Below are positions 1 through 12,800 of a stretch of DNA of 64,000 nucleotides, in pieces. How positions within the stretch are numbered: position 1 is the stretch's first letter; each line of letters begins with the position of its first letter. Under the pieces are notes generated by a model. It searched no databases and had not been told where the DNA came from. It saw only the letters and a program-made list of their open reading frames with translations. Origin of the DNA: Acephala macrosclerotiorum (taxonomy: Eukaryota > Ascomycota > Leotiomycetes > Helotiales > Mollisiaceae); assembly GCA_014904845.1 (NCBI GenBank), contig MU119250.1, positions 62,001 through 126,000 of the forward strand. Direction: 5' to 3'. The position numbers and the translations under genes were made by a program.

Positions 1-1168
1 CATACGTGGTTGCGATGCCTGATGTTTCATAGCCTGCGATGAGATGATCCATCATATCAGATGCTACAGACCTGCGCAGGAAATCTGGGTTATTGGTAGG
101 TGAAGGGGGGCTCTTTTCCAGGTTTTTAGCTAGCGAGGTATATAATTGCGAGTAGACGACTGGAGCGGTGCTGTTTGGTTCAACAGTGTTTGTTTCGATG
201 GCGGTATGGACATGGGAGCAGAGTTTCCAGCACGTGTCCTCCAAGTAAGCTTGTCCATCTCTGGCATCTTGTGAGATGGGGTTAATGCCAATGCGTTGGA
301 GTGTTTGCGTCAAAGATGGGAGTCGTCCAGCCCAGAAAAGGCTAGTTTTGACGGCGGCGAAGGAGGCGAGGAAGCGGGTGAGTGCTGCGTCGTCGGCAAG
401 GTAGTTGGTTCCGTAAGTGCTGCCAAACAAGTATGCGGACGTCACATCCATGCCGTACGCGTAACCGAGGCTTAAGACATCAATGGAAGCACTCGCTGCG
501 GCTGAGGTGGCGATTTTGGGTAGCACTTTCTCGGTAAGGATCTCCGTGTTGAATCTTGAGATGTCGGGCGAGTTTTGGAGGTAGGATTTGGAATAGATGT
601 TTCCCATTCGCCGCTTGTGGACAAAGTGCGGCGCGGAATCGAGTTCGGCGACTAGAGGGGGAGTCCTGTTGAGGTCAGCATGTTCTGGTTCTAGTTCAGG
701 GTTTGCAAAAAGGGTAAAGAAAGGATGGTTCTTTGATTGCGTTCAGTATCACTTGTTGGCTATATTATTTTACCTTCCCCCCACACGGCACTTCTCCATC
801 AAACCGATACAAATGTAAAAAAAAATCAGAATTTTCGCTGCGTAAACTCACCCATAATTGATGAATGCCGCATACCAAGCACTCTTCGCCCAATCCCCGT
901 AGATCGTCTTCACTCCCTGCAAAGTACAAACACTGACCTCACTTGGCGCTAGACGTACCACCGGTCCGAGCCGCTTATGGGACTCCCAGATAGTGCGGTT
1001 CGCATGCTTACGGTACCGTATCGACAACAGCCAGAGCGGGGAGAAAGCAGCAGTAGGATGAGCGTTTGGAATTGCATTGAGGGGTCGCAGCCTGCCCAGG
1101 TACTGGTACAGGAGGTGCAGGATCAGCAGCAGAGGTGGTAGAAGCAGCACCTGCGTTAGGGAAGGCAT
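1..1168 (-). CDS. Cytochrome P450, 5' part (cut by window edge)
   Basis: N-terminal half of a microsomal cytochrome P450 monooxygenase. Two exons are visible: 1168-852 and 665 to the left edge. The intron (851-666) has a GTGAGT donor, a TGCTGAC branch point and a CAG acceptor, and the frame is kept across it. The protein opens with a hydrophobic anchor (about residues 5-22, rich in Leu), then a proline-rich hinge, then the conserved RLAPSEVSV and YGDWAKSAWY stretches of fungal P450s. The second exon has KRRMGNIYSKSYL and ends in the I-helix oxygen-binding motif AGYET at the window edge. The haem-binding Cys lies outside the window. An in-frame extension upstream to 1357 exists, but the ATG at 1168 directly precedes the membrane anchor and is preferred. 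The substrate cannot be told from the sequence. Confidence 0.9.
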
Positions 1169-2205
1169 GGCAGCGGCAAAGCAAAGGATATTTTTGGGAA
1201 ATCTTCGCAAGGGAGCGTGGAAAAGCAGAAATGCTGCTCGAGCCGTCGATCTCAGGGTGTGCCGCACTTTAGGCCGGAATAACCGCTTTTCCGGAAGAAC
1301 AACAAAAGCAGCAGCTTTGTGCGAGCCGACCCAGCCACGTTTACTGCAGCCTGTCATACGCCTCGCTAGAACGGCCTATGAAACCGCAATAAAAACAATT
1401 CGAAGCATGCCGTGTGAAGTCTAGACAAGCCTTGACAGCCCTCTCGCTTGGCCCTGTAGTTGGAGGGAACAAGCCCCCTTTTCTGACTAGGCCCGTGCCC
1501 GATATCTCTTCGGCCAAGCAGGGGAGCGCGTTAAGTGCTTTTTCTTAACGGAAGTCAACGGCAGCGTGCTTTTAGAGGCTTGTGTAGCTTTCTGGAGGCT
1601 TTTCATGGCTTGGAGGCGCTGAACCAACCCCGCACTCTAACTTGCTAAACCGGCCAGCCGAAGAGATAACGAGCATTGAATGAGTAAAGCGCTGCAGAAC
1701 TTGATAGGTATCGCGGTAGGACGGTAGATTGTGATCGTCGTTACTCAAGGGGAATTCGTAATTTTGCTTCTGATTCTTCAGCTTCCAATCCAGCCACCAA
1801 AAAAACAAGTCGAATCGGACATTACAAACTTCAGGCCCTTTCTCGTGCTTGGAAACAAAGTCCTTGAAGTTTATTCAGCGTGAAATAAATCAACCGTCGT
1901 CTCGGAGCTAGTTTGAATTGAATTTTATACACTAAGTTTCCAGCACAGCTAGCTTACTTCTGCTTCAGACGACATCTATTAACATTTCACTCATTCGTTT
2001 ACAATAGTTTACATAGTTTACAGGCATCCATTGTTTTCCACGAGTCCCCCAAAGGCCAAAGTGCCCTCAGCCCAGTAATTGCGCACGAATCTAAATCCGT
2101 CAACTCCCCAGTCCCAAACTCCCAAACTGAAGATCATAATACACAAGCCAACCAAACATTTTCTCGCGCCCAAACAATAATCCCAACAATGTACAGCCCG
2201 CTAAT
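1169..2205. other. Intergenic region, no supported gene
   Basis: Upstream of the P450 on the minus strand and downstream of the SAT4-type gene. Short ORFs on both strands lack recognisable domains or splice support. It presumably holds the P450 promoter; I see no clear repeat or RNA gene. Confidence 0.5.
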
Positions 2206-3755
2206 TTAATTACGATCAACCGAGTATAGAGCCTCCTTCCTAATGATCATCTGCTGGCTCTCGTTACTCCTCGTGCTGACCGCATCTCCACCCAGTGGAA
2301 ATCCATGCATTATAGTCGCCGCGTGGCTAACCGAGTCACCTCGTAACGTTCGATGATTCATCGCATTCCCGTGCTTCGGCTCGCAAGGCAAGTCCACAGC
2401 ATCCGCATCTTGACTCTCGCTTCCCGGCGTCACCGCTTCTGTCTTTGTAGAGGTGTTTGATGGTGCGCTCTTCATGCTTCGACTGCCGCTTCGCTTGAAG
2501 AGATCGCGCAGCCTGTAGCTGCTGTTCGGGCTGGAGTCGGTGAATTCGGGTTTCGGGGTTTCGCCCCAGTTGGTGCCGATTGAGGACATGAAGGGCTTGA
2601 GACAAGGTATTGTTGCTGCCATAATCGAGAAGGTGAGCTCGGTTTGCGTCCAGACGGCGAAGTAGACTCCGTCGAAGGTGGGGTCGGTTGTGAAGAAGGC
2701 GGGGAAGAAGTAGTGGATTCGAAGGGCACAAAATGCTATCGTGCTGGGTTTTGTTAGAAGATTTGGATGTCTTGGTGGGGAGAGTAGAGAGGACTTACGG
2801 CAGACGCATACCGAAGGCTGAGATAACGACGCTCTTTTGTGAGAGTGGCATGCGCTGTTTAAAGACGAGAAGGATGGACATTCCAAATAAAGCGGCCTCG
2901 GAGATGATATTAAAGGCGGTGATAACTTGCCACCGCACAAGCTGTAGTGGCAAGCAATCAGTTTGCTAGCCAATTCAATGGAGAATTATGCTTTTGGGAA
3001 AAAAACATTGTTCATGGAAAATGCTCAAGGACTCACCATTGTCGGGCACTGATCAGCCGTGATGTCTATCCATGGATTTCCTAGATGACATCGCAGGCTG
3101 ATGGCTCCAAGAGACGCAACAGCCCAGACATAATTAAAGTATCGAATGCAATTGGCGGCTAGTATGTGTTTCTCATAGGGAGTGAGTCGAATAAACAGGA
3201 GATCGAGAGAGTGTTTTGCTAGAGCCAGAGTGACTATATACATAAGATCGGCAACATAGACCAGCTGTATCTCAGGGGCGAGGAATTAGCCAAGTACTTC
3301 CAAGCTTGAACATTTGAGCAATACTAGCAAGCAAGAAACCTGCAAGAATTGCGTATGGAGCCTGCGTACCTTTTCTGCCGCAGCCAAGTCGGATGGATCA
3401 ATATCCTGTATTGCTTTTCCCCATCCATGAGAGACCGAGACACAAACGATGGATGCTTGTACTATGCCAGCAACCTATTTCACGTTATCACGAGTTCGAT
3501 GCCAAGGAGCTCTCGTCGAGATGAGACTTTTCATACCGTCGCCAGCGCAAACACCGCATCATCCGCCAGCCATGGTCCGCTGAAACAGAAACGAATGAAT
3601 ATCCGAATCATCAAGGTGAGTAGAACTAGCATAGTGCCCGTCGCGGCAACAATCACAATGCCCGCGCTATGGTCCGTCGGGCTAGCAACCAGGAATGGCG
3701 CCGACTCGCCTGAAGGAACTGACCCGGGAACATACGTCGCTGTCAGTGCCGACAT
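2206..3755 (-). CDS. SAT4/rhodopsin-domain integral membrane protein
   Basis: Fungal seven-helix membrane protein of the SAT4/rhodopsin-like family (the family that includes PTH11-type putative receptors); the ligand is unknown. Five exons join in frame: 3755-3537, 3474-3370, 3264-3037, 2941-2799 and 2743-2206, giving 410 residues. All introns are GT-AG and 56-105 nt. Visible family marks are the first helix with GTMLVLLTLMIRIFIR, the segment VSHGWGKAI, the central block RYFNYVWAVASLGAISL, DITADQCPTM before helix 5, and a helix followed by QTELTFSIMAATIPCLKPF. The C-terminal tail of about 130 residues is hydrophilic, Ser-rich and probably cytoplasmic. The start is the ATG at 3755, since the ORF upstream only continues to a TTG. 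It has no CFEM domain, unlike PTH11 itself. Confidence 0.88.
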
Positions 3756-4599
3756 GATCAAATCGAAATGGTCAACGTCAACTTAGACTTGAAGAATGAG
3801 AGTTGGGCTGCCAAAGGCGACCATAAATACCGTATGGCATGGCATGGCATAATAAACAATATGAGCTGCGGAATGCGAACTCAAACTCCGTACCTTGACG
3901 GCACTCCTTTACCTGACAAGGCAAGGATTTCGTTACGACGGGACTGTCAATATCACAGAGCATGGCTGTGTGCATGGCACAGGCAGCACCATCCCATGCG
4001 CCCGTGCGCCCCATACGCCCAAACCGCCCGAAGTGTCTCGTCTCTTCGTCCGCGGGGACTAGTTCCATCATTGCCGGCGGGCCTTAGCGAGTCAAGCATT
4101 GGCGAATTGGGCATCGTAGCTGGTGCACGGCGCGATTCGATTCGCTCGTCGGCAACTCCCACACCCTGCCGCAGTATGAGGGCTTGGGATGGGATGCTAC
4201 GGATGCTACCTTCGTACGGTGCCTCCAGTGCGACGGGGGAGCCGGCAACTGGGGCCGCTGCTTGCTTGTGTGGTGTGGCTTGCGCAGAGAGACTCGGGAT
4301 TCGGCCGGCACCTGCAGCAGCAAGCGAGCGAGCGAGCGAGAGCTGAGAGTCGGATAGCACCGGTGGGCTGGCTCCCCAAACTCCCTCCCCCGCTTCCCCA
4401 TCATCTGGTTGCTGGGACCCCTCCCCTCACAACGTTTCTCTTTCAACATCTCGCTCGTCTTACCCCGACTTCTGTCTCAGCACAGAACTTTACTGCGGAT
4501 CTCACCTAAGCTCGAGTGCTATCATCGGTCATCGGTCATCGGTCAACGGTCAACGGTCAACGGTCAACTGTCAACATCGGCTTATCTCTGCTGTGAATC
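3756..4599. promoter_or_regulatory. Divergent intergenic region between SAT4-type gene and permease
   Basis: Shared 5' region of two divergently transcribed genes. It contains a small GGCAT tandem (about 3836-3850), a run of GAGC tetramers near 4320-4340 and the heptamer array listed separately. Long ORFs here on both strands are low-complexity shadows without family resemblance. Confidence 0.45.
4524..4572 (+). repeat. Seven-copy heptamer tandem repeat
   Basis: Seven consecutive 7-mers: three copies of ATCGGTC, three of AACGGTC and one of AACTGTC. They end 27 nt before the ATG of the permease, so they probably lie in its 5' leader or core promoter. Confidence 0.9.
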
Positions 4600-6506
4600 A
4601 TGGCCAGCACCGATTTGAAGGAGCCTGGCGTGACGCTGGCGACCTTGGACATCGAGTTAGACGAGCATCATGTCTCTGTCAAGTCCGAGGGCACCGCCTA
4701 CGATAAGCAGGACATGCAGGTCATGGGGAAGCTGCAGGAATTGCGCGTAAGAGATGAGATAGACGTACTGTTCAATGGAGCTGCGCAGCTACTGACAAAG
4801 TTCAGAGAAACTTCCGCTTCATCTCCATTCTGGGCTTTTGTTGTACTTTGATGTCCACATGGGAGCTTATCCTCGCCTCGACGGCCTTTGGTCTATTGAA
4901 TGGAGGTTCTGCTGGATTGATTTGGACCTTCGTCCTTGTCGCAGGAGGGTATAGCTTTGTATTCGCATCTTTGGCTGAGATGGCTTCAATGTAAGCATAC
5001 AATCCATTGGTGGATCCTGAGCTAACGCAATTCACAGGGCCCCTACTTCCGGAGGACAGTATCATTGGGTATCCGAATTTGCACCGAGAAGGTACCAGCG
5101 ATTTTTGAGCTACACAACTGGATGGGTATAGTTGCAATCTTTGCGTAACTGTTGATTTCGCTAACCTTCCTCCGTAGCTTTGTATATGGGGTTGGGTAAG
5201 AATGAATCTTACCGTTGGGTGTCTTTTATATTCATGTATGTGCTAATATTGCTACAGTTAACCGCCATTGCGGGAACCTGCTTCTTCGCTACTCAACTGG
5301 TTGAGGCCCTCGTTATCCTCAACTATCCTAGCTATGTTCAGAAACCTTTCCACGCGACGCTCGTCGTTATAGCCATTGCCGCGTTCTCCATCTTCTTCAA
5401 TACGTTTCTTGCGAAGAAACTACCTCTTGTAGAGGCAATCCTGCTTATGGTCCACATTTGCGGCTTCTTTGCCATCGCGATTCCTCTTTGGACCTTGGCT
5501 CCACGAGCCCACGCCAAAGATGTTTTTACTACCTTTAATAATGGTGGAGGCTGGAACAGCGAAGCAACTTCAACGCTGGTCGGTACTCTAACTGCAGTCG
5601 TTTCATTGACCGGCTGCGACTCAGTTGCTCATATGTGTAAGTCTCCGGCCCAAACACTGTTACTGAAATCCGGTCAACTAATATAATACCACAGCGGAAG
5701 AAACAAGAGATGCTGGTCTCATTCTTCCTCGTTCAATTATGTGGTCTATCGTCGTCAACGGCACTCTTGGCTTCGCTATGCTCATAACATTCTGCTTTAC
5801 CCTCGGAGATCTCGACTCCATCCTTCAATCACCTACCGGCTCTCCCCTCGTCCAAGTCTTCTTCAACACTACGAATTCATATTCTGGCACGAATGCTATG
5901 ACTGCCATTGTAATCATAACTCTTATTGCCTCAGCAATCTCCATCATCGCGACCTGCAGTCGTCAGCTCTGGGCCTTTGCTCGTGACAGAGGCCTCCCAT
6001 TTTCCTCCATTTTGGCACATGTATGCTCCTTCTCACTCGACCACTTGTCTAAACACCGGCTAACATGACAGGTCTACCGCGGCTGGGACATTCCCCTCAA
6101 TGCAATCTTCTTCTCTTTTATTGTCACCGCCATCCTCTCCCTCATCAACCTCGGCAGCACAGTCGCCGTCCAAGCGGTGTCTTCACTCTGCGGCTCCCTC
6201 CTGCTAAGCTCCTATACAATCTCGGTCTCCACGACTTTGCTCCGCCGTTTTACCGGTCCCAGCCTGCCACCCCGCCGTTGGAGTCTCGGCCGCTGGGGCG
6301 CAATAATTAATATCATGGCCCTCTGCTTCCTCGGTGTTGTCTGGATCTTCTCATTCTTCCCCCTTACGGAAATAGTTACAACGCAGACCATGAATTGGAA
6401 TTCCGCAATGTTTGTGACTATCGTTATTGTGGCGATGGCATATTATTTTCTCAAGGCGAGACATGAATACGTCGGTCCTGTGATGTTGGTCAAGCGTGAC
6501 TGCTAG
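4600..6506 (+). CDS. APC-superfamily amino acid / choline-type permease
   Basis: Plasma-membrane transporter of the fungal amino-acid/GABA/choline permease group. Seven exons join in frame: 4600-4746, 4806-4990, 5038-5125, 5178-5195, 5258-5636, 5695-6020 and 6072-6506, giving 525 residues. Family marks include RNFRFISILGF at the first helix, LLNGGSAGLIW, the highly conserved MAPTSGGQYHW (split by intron 2), SYTTGW followed by LCIWGW, SEETRDAGLILPRSI, and FARDRGLPFSSILAHVYRGWDIP. About 11-12 hydrophobic helices are visible. The N-terminus is hydrophilic and probably cytosolic. Exon 4 is only 18 nt (LCIWGW) and is flanked by good GT and AG sites; without it the conserved GW pair is lost. The actual substrate (GABA, other amino acids, choline) cannot be decided from sequence. 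Confidence 0.93.
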
Positions 6507-6999
6507 TGGAAAACATTCCGAGTGGCTAATTTGTCTTGGATGGGTGGCTTTTATGTGTTATTCCTTTATAAAATTATAATCAACTATCTATCTCATGCTA
6601 GGGTGATATGAGGGCTGGGGTGAAATTGTGTGAGGGTATCTTGTAGATACTGATCGGAGTATGAGAGATAAGAATAATAACAGATTGGGACAGCGGTTTG
6701 GTCACGGGCAAACATATTTATGAGGAAAGGGATCGTGATTTGGTCCCTCGGTGCTGGAAAATATTGAGATCAATGCAAGTTTACTTGAACGAGCTCTGTC
6801 TCGCTTTCGATTGCAACCTCATTTCTTCAGTACGGCACAGACAAGCAATTGTAACCAGTGAGATCGCCATGCGGATCTCCCCTCGTGTCGACAGTCTTGA
6901 CATCATGGCAAATTATAGAATGCGCGGCGTTTCTAAGCCTATTCTTTCGTCGACATTCTAGGTTCATTCCGTGAGGAGACGTCCCGTACAGCATCAAGA
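6507..6999. other. Intergenic region
   Basis: 3' flank of the permease and 5' flank of the decayed regulator. No supported gene or repeat. Confidence 0.5.
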
Positions 7000-8345
7000 A
7001 TGGTTAGGACACCAGGAAGATCTAAGGGATGCATCAAGGCCCACTTACATTCAACGCCGAGACGCCTTCATGATCTGCGGTGGCTATCGGAATGAGGGTA
7101 TTGCTTTCATCAACGACAATCTCGGAGGGAAAGCTGCAGCTGTACAGAAAATAAATCTCAAAAGGGAGTCCATCAAGCTATTACGAAGCGGCCAGGGTGA
7201 TTGGAGGTAGTGAAACAGAGCCTACAGTAGCTCTCCTTCAAAGCCTCAAGCGGCAGGCACAACAGTATATCAAACTCTCCGTGAGCTCTTTGCAGGCGCC
7301 AGTCCACCAAACTGCCTTGACTTGAAGGGCTTTCAGAAAGTGTGTGCGTTCCTTTGTGATAATGAAAAAAGCTCACAATACACAGAACATATGGGTGTTA
7401 CACCTCGCCAAATATCTGGTTCTGGTTACAGAGTACCTTCCCCAATCTTCTCTGAAGTTTCAGTGCTGATACTTATTTCAGACCACCGCTCTGCCGCGGT
7501 CTTGGAATTTGGACTTCGTTGAAGATGATGCAATGTTGGTCGCTTATGCTACGGCGTATTGTCTTGGAGCTATTTGCTTTCCAGGCTCACCGGACGAGGT
7601 GATAGAACGGTTGAAAGCAGGAATAATGTTGTACAGCAAAGCGATCCATCAATTCAGTAGCAATCTAGAGAACCCAGCTTTGAAGGAACACCCAGCAAAC
7701 ATTACCGCTTCTCTATTATTGAGCACCTACGAAGTAAGGATAATGCATCCAAATAGACTTGAAACAGCTGGTCATCTCAACCAACGGCCATACTTGGATC
7801 TGTCACGCAGGTGGCGTCAGTCCACTGATCAAATTGCGAGGTCTAGAAATGCATCGACGAGGGCTGACAAAGAGATACTTTATGGTCTCAAGGCTTTCAA
7901 TCGTAAGCACTCGGTCGTTATACGAAAGCATCATTTTGTTTCAGGACTTCCATTGTGGTCGACTACCCATTTTGTTCGACACAGCGCTCCTCGCTTTTCT
8001 CGATCCGGCAGAAAAACTTGAGATAACTAACGCACGTGCTCTTGTCCTTTCGACGCTCTCCTCCCATCCTCGTCCGGAAGGGACAAATGCCTTTGCACTT
8101 CCACACGAGAATCTATGTGTCGAGAGGTTGTGAATGAAATCTTGAGATCAATTGGGTTGCATCTTCAAGGAGGGCGTCAAATGGCTGGTGCATTGGTGCT
8201 TCTATTCCCAATCAGAGTAGTCTCCCCATATGTGGAAAGTGAAAGAGAGAGATTATGGTTGAAAGAAGTGACAATGAAGGTGGCTCAACAGTATGGATGG
8301 AGGTTCGGCGAAACCTTGAGTAGCTATGGGAAAGGCTCAAGATAA
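7000..8345 (+). pseudogene. Decayed Zn2Cys6 transcription factor
   Basis: Remains of a fungal zinc-cluster regulator. The start at 7000 reads MVRTPGRSKGC, the usual opening of this class. The first half of the zinc cluster is then missing. The second half follows in another frame as RPTYIQRRDAFMICGGYRNEG, where two zinc-binding cysteines are replaced by Tyr and Arg. The C-terminal fungal TF domain is still readable: LDFVEDDAMLVAYATAYCLG (from about 7510), a plausible 34-nt intron after LLLSTYE (about 7735-7768), then HAGGVSPLIKLRG and PILFDTALLAFLDP. A further frame change near 8115 leads to LRSIGLHLQGGRQMAG and LLFPIRVVSPYVES. Several frame changes and the lost cysteines mean it cannot bind DNA as a normal zinc cluster. 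It resembles the same class as the intact regulator at 15.8-17.5 kb, but I cannot show that one came from the other. Confidence 0.75.
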
Positions 8346-9857
8346 TTCACAATCAGTGTTTGTCCCTGATAATGATGGAGCTTCTTTCGATGTTAATGAA
8401 CGTTTCGCTTGCCAGATGCAAAATTGGAACGACCATGAAATGCAGCGATCTATACCGCCTCGAAGCCGAGAAATACCCCCTCGCAATAAAATTTCTCAAG
8501 CAATAATAGCAATTCTTCCAAAAGTACAAGAGTAATGCTGCGAGGAAGAGAAACTTTCTGATGCTATTCAGCCACTGGGTAAGGGCCGGCCCTATCTCTT
8601 TTGGGTAGAGCGCGAGGTTAGTGCCCGCTCAAAGTGTGGAGCTATTGTATTAGGGGCTCGCTTAAATCACTTCCCCCCAGCGGCTGACTGACAACACCTC
8701 GTCTCTTCGCTAGCAGTGTAGCAACATCTATAAGACAGATGGCAGCTGGAAATCGATCTTGGGCTTCAAATTTTGTCAATCTTCTTAGCACTTCTAACAT
8801 TATGTATATTTGCAAAGAGTAAGTCTTCCTTGTATCCCACGAACTTGCTGAATTGATTCGCAGAAAAGAAAGGCATTTAGCAGCCTGTTCATCATTCGAA
8901 GTTGGGTTCAACTCGAACTCGATTCATATTGATTTATCTTAGGTCGCTCTCGTGATTTCTCGAATCTTTTCAATAGTGCAAGCTTGGACCCTAACGAATT
9001 TATGTATGAAGTGAAATAGATCTGTACTGGTAATTTATGGAACGCACCAGAGGTGATTGACATCGCGCCGAGTTAGTTGGCCAGATTGAGTGGCGATGAC
9101 TCCCGAATTTCGCCGAAATCGATACCGTACATTAATCGTGATATCTATGCTGTCTTTCAACCGATAAAATGCGTCGAGGAAAGGAAACTGACCCCCGAAG
9201 TTTCTCAAGCCCATGATGAATGTCACCGAACGAAAATCATACATCAAAAGCTTTAGATTCTTCGGAGTGCGGTTCAGCTGTACTCGGAAATAGCGATCAT
9301 GCATGTCTCACAGAACCCCCCGGGAGATGTTGCAGCCTGGAACCTCGTGAGAAAAATGAAGCCTTGCATTAATTTCATAGCCTCAACTGCTGCCGTTGTC
9401 TCGTTTCGATGATAGGCTCACCGCATACATTTTCAGGGGTAAGTAAGCCTATCATATTCCAGCACCGGCTCGCGCGAACACTGAATGTCGATCACTTTCT
9501 CGAGAAACAAACATTCAACACGAACTATTCTTGGCCTTCAACATGTTCTAAATGACTGCTCCCTAATTTTCATTGGGAGTGATTGCGCCTTGCAGCCTAC
9601 GCAGCGACGAGATGAGCAATGCTGTGATACCTGCAACAACAAAATGCAAGGATTGATTGGGCTTCGAAGCGCTGAGTTTCAGCTCTCGCCTGCCATATGC
9701 GGGCCGAACCACTGTGCTGGGACTCGAGGCAGAAGAGCACAGCCCTGCCCAACATGAACAACTTCAAGCACACGATGAGATTCTTTCCTTCTTTTTTTCC
9801 ATTTAGTTGCTTTAATTTTCGATATTTTAACAAGTCTATTGCTTTCGGTACACGAAC
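8346..9857. other. Intergenic region with unrecognised ORF scraps
   Basis: Two minus-strand ORFs (8642-8911 and 9035-9304, each 89 residues) read as ordinary protein but match nothing I recognise and have no splice partners. They may be remnants of an older gene. The region otherwise holds the promoter of the downstream NACHT-ankyrin gene. Confidence 0.4.
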
Positions 9858-12800
9858 ATGTCATTCGGATTTTCGGTTGGTGATTTTCTTGCTGCAGGTA
9901 CTCTGATAAAGGACATTATCGCCTGCCTGCAAGATTCTGGTGGCGCAGCCTCGCAATATCAAGAATTGATGCGCGAGCTTGATGGACTTCAGAAGGCGTT
10001 GGATAAAATTGAACGCTTGAAAGAAACTCCAGGTAAACAGTCCTCACTCTTCATTTGTTCGATGGTCGCTCTCGTCGAGCTTTACAATTAGTAAAGGAGC
10101 TGACGATATCATGTTGACTCAGATCGAATGGAGAGTATCTGTAGTATCAAGGCTGCTGCACTCAATTGCGCATATGTACTACGAGACTTCAGAAGGAAGC
10201 TAGATACATATGAGGGGTTGGGTCCAGGGAAGAGACGACGATCAGCTAAGAATGGAATGAAAATGGTGAGGTGGGAGCTGTCGATGAAAGACGACGTTCA
10301 AAACTTGAGAATGTATCTCCAAATGCATACCAGTAGCCTCATTACAAGGCTAGCAATAGAAGGACTGTAAGTTGACGTTTTACTCAGAGTTATTTTGCCC
10401 GTCTTGAATTTCCTGATGAGCCTACGAGCTGCTGATGGCATCAACATCCTCACAGCTGATCAATCTGCAGGGATATAACGGCTGCAGCGGCTGCAGAAGC
10501 AGGAAAGAACCACGATTCCGTCGATCGAAAGCTCAGCGACACGCAAGCAGCTATTCTCGAAGTCCAAAGCAACGTAGCCAATATTTTGCAGGAACAGGAA
10601 GGTAAGGACCGTTTTGGCCACTAGGATTTCAAGGTTCAAGCTTCTGACAGGATCTGCAGATCAAAGAAAGAGAAAAGTGTTACACTGGTTCTCTCCTTCC
10701 ACATTGTACGACAAACAGCAGTACACCTTCTCGCAGCACCAAGAAGGTACGGGCACATGGCTCCTCGAAGACGACCGATTTGTGAATTGGGTAAACAGTC
10801 AGGCATCTGATCAGGTGCTCTGGTGCGCTGGTCACCGTAAGTTTTAGGGAATTTGGAGCCTTCAAATTACTAACTTTTTCAAGCTGGTGCTGGGAAAACA
10901 ATCATGAGGTGAATCCTTCCACATTCGCTTTGTGGCTGGAGCTAATGATATTCAGCTCAGTGATTATCGACCATCTGCAGAATCTATACCAACATCGCAA
11001 TATTGGCATTGCTTTCGTGTACTGTGACTATAAGGAGGCATATACTGCAACAGACCTAGTTTCCAGCCTCATTAGGCAGCTCGCTGAAAATGGCTCAAGT
11101 TTCGATATCATAGACACCGTATACAAAAGGTACCGAGACAGCAACAAGCGACCAGCGTTTCAGGAGCTCAAGAACATTCTTTCAACTGAGTGTGGTGAAT
11201 TCGATCAAGTATTTATCGTCATCGATGCCCTTGACGAATGCAACCTTGCTGAAGAAAGGAGATTGGTTCTTACCATGATTGATGAGATTACCTCGAACTC
11301 CTCTACCAGAATTCTCGTCACAAGCAGACCGAATTTCGAAGACATCAACACTGGACTTGACGCTCATACGCGGATCGAGATTGCTGCAACGCATACCGAC
11401 ATTGAATTGTACTTGCGGCAAAAGATTAAAGCAAATAAAGTGTTCATGAAGCGGATCTCAGCTGTGGCTGGGCTGGAGTGCCAAGTTGTGGACGCGATTG
11501 CCGCTCGGGCTTCGGGGATGTAAGTACTTTGCTGCCTAGATAAACGCAGATGGATTGGCCTTCATTGAATCCTCCGCTAATTGATTTAATTACCGCAGGT
11601 TTCTCATGGCAGTCCTACAGCTTGACCGTATCTGGACCGAACGCACATCCACCAAGATCCAGATGGCGTTAAAGACACTCCCTTCTAAATTGGAGGCAAC
11701 ATATCAAGATACACTGGAACGCATCCGCAGACAGGCAGAGCCAGACAACTTCCTCGGAATAAAAATTTTGCAATGGGTTGCAATGACCAAACGTCATCTA
11801 CACTTTGTCGAGCTTTGCCAAGCATTAGCGATCGAATGGGACGAAAACGAAGAGCCACCTCAACTCCTCGACAAGGAGAATATCCTCGATGCAGATAGCA
11901 TACTGGATGTTTGTGGTGGACTTGTCGTCATCGAGCCCGCCAGCCAACTTGTTCGACTCGTACATTTAACAGTCGAAGAGTTCTTTCGCAGGAATCCATC
12001 GGTACTTGCTGGCGCTCATGACACTATATTTAAAACTTCTCTCATTTATCTGTGCTTCAACGACGTGAGAGAAGAAATGGAAAAGGCAAGCGAAGTTCTT
12101 TGCAACTACGACTGCAACATTAGAGAACTTGGGCAGAGAGCGGAGGCCAAACGAGAACAACTCAGCGATCGATTCCCGTTGTTGCAATATGCCACTTGCT
12201 ATTATTTTACCCACGCCAAGAATGTTTCCATTGGACCAGATATCGAGAGGCTCTTCGTTCGGCTGCTTAGGTGCCAAGGTCTCGTTGCAGCTGCGTTTAC
12301 GTTCGGAAGCCGTGAAAGGCAGCGAGAGGGCACAACTACAACGGAGATGAAAGTTACTGCGTTGCACATACTCGCAAGTTTGGGCCTCACCGGCCTTGCT
12401 TCTTTGTACCTCAGAGCCATTCCAGAACCAGATCCAAGAACAGAAATTGGGGGTACACCGCTATTCTGGGCCGTGGCATCACGACAAATGACAATGATTA
12501 GCTTCCTTATAGAAAATGGCGCTGATGTAAACGCAATGGACATGTTTGGATCAACACCGCTCTCCAAAGCTGCGATTGGACCAGAACCGGTCTTCGGAGT
12601 TGTGTTTTCCAGACAGACAGAGATTGTAAAGGTGCTGGTGCAAAATGGTTCCGATGTCAACGCTCAAAATATTAGCGGATCCACAGCTTTACATTTCGCC
12701 GCGGGACGTGGGAAAAAAGATATGGTTGCATTTCTACTTGATAGTGGAGCTAACATGAATCTCCAAGATGAGGATGGAGAGACAGCACTGCTCCGTGCTG

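Noticed and set aside
1169..1357. N-terminal extension of the P450
   Set aside because: The extra 63 residues lack similarity to P450s, and the ATG at 1168 directly precedes the membrane anchor.
2336..4509. Several long ORFs overlapping the SAT4-type gene and its upstream region
   Set aside because: They are other-frame shadows of coding exons or of G/C-rich low-complexity promoter DNA, without recognisable families.
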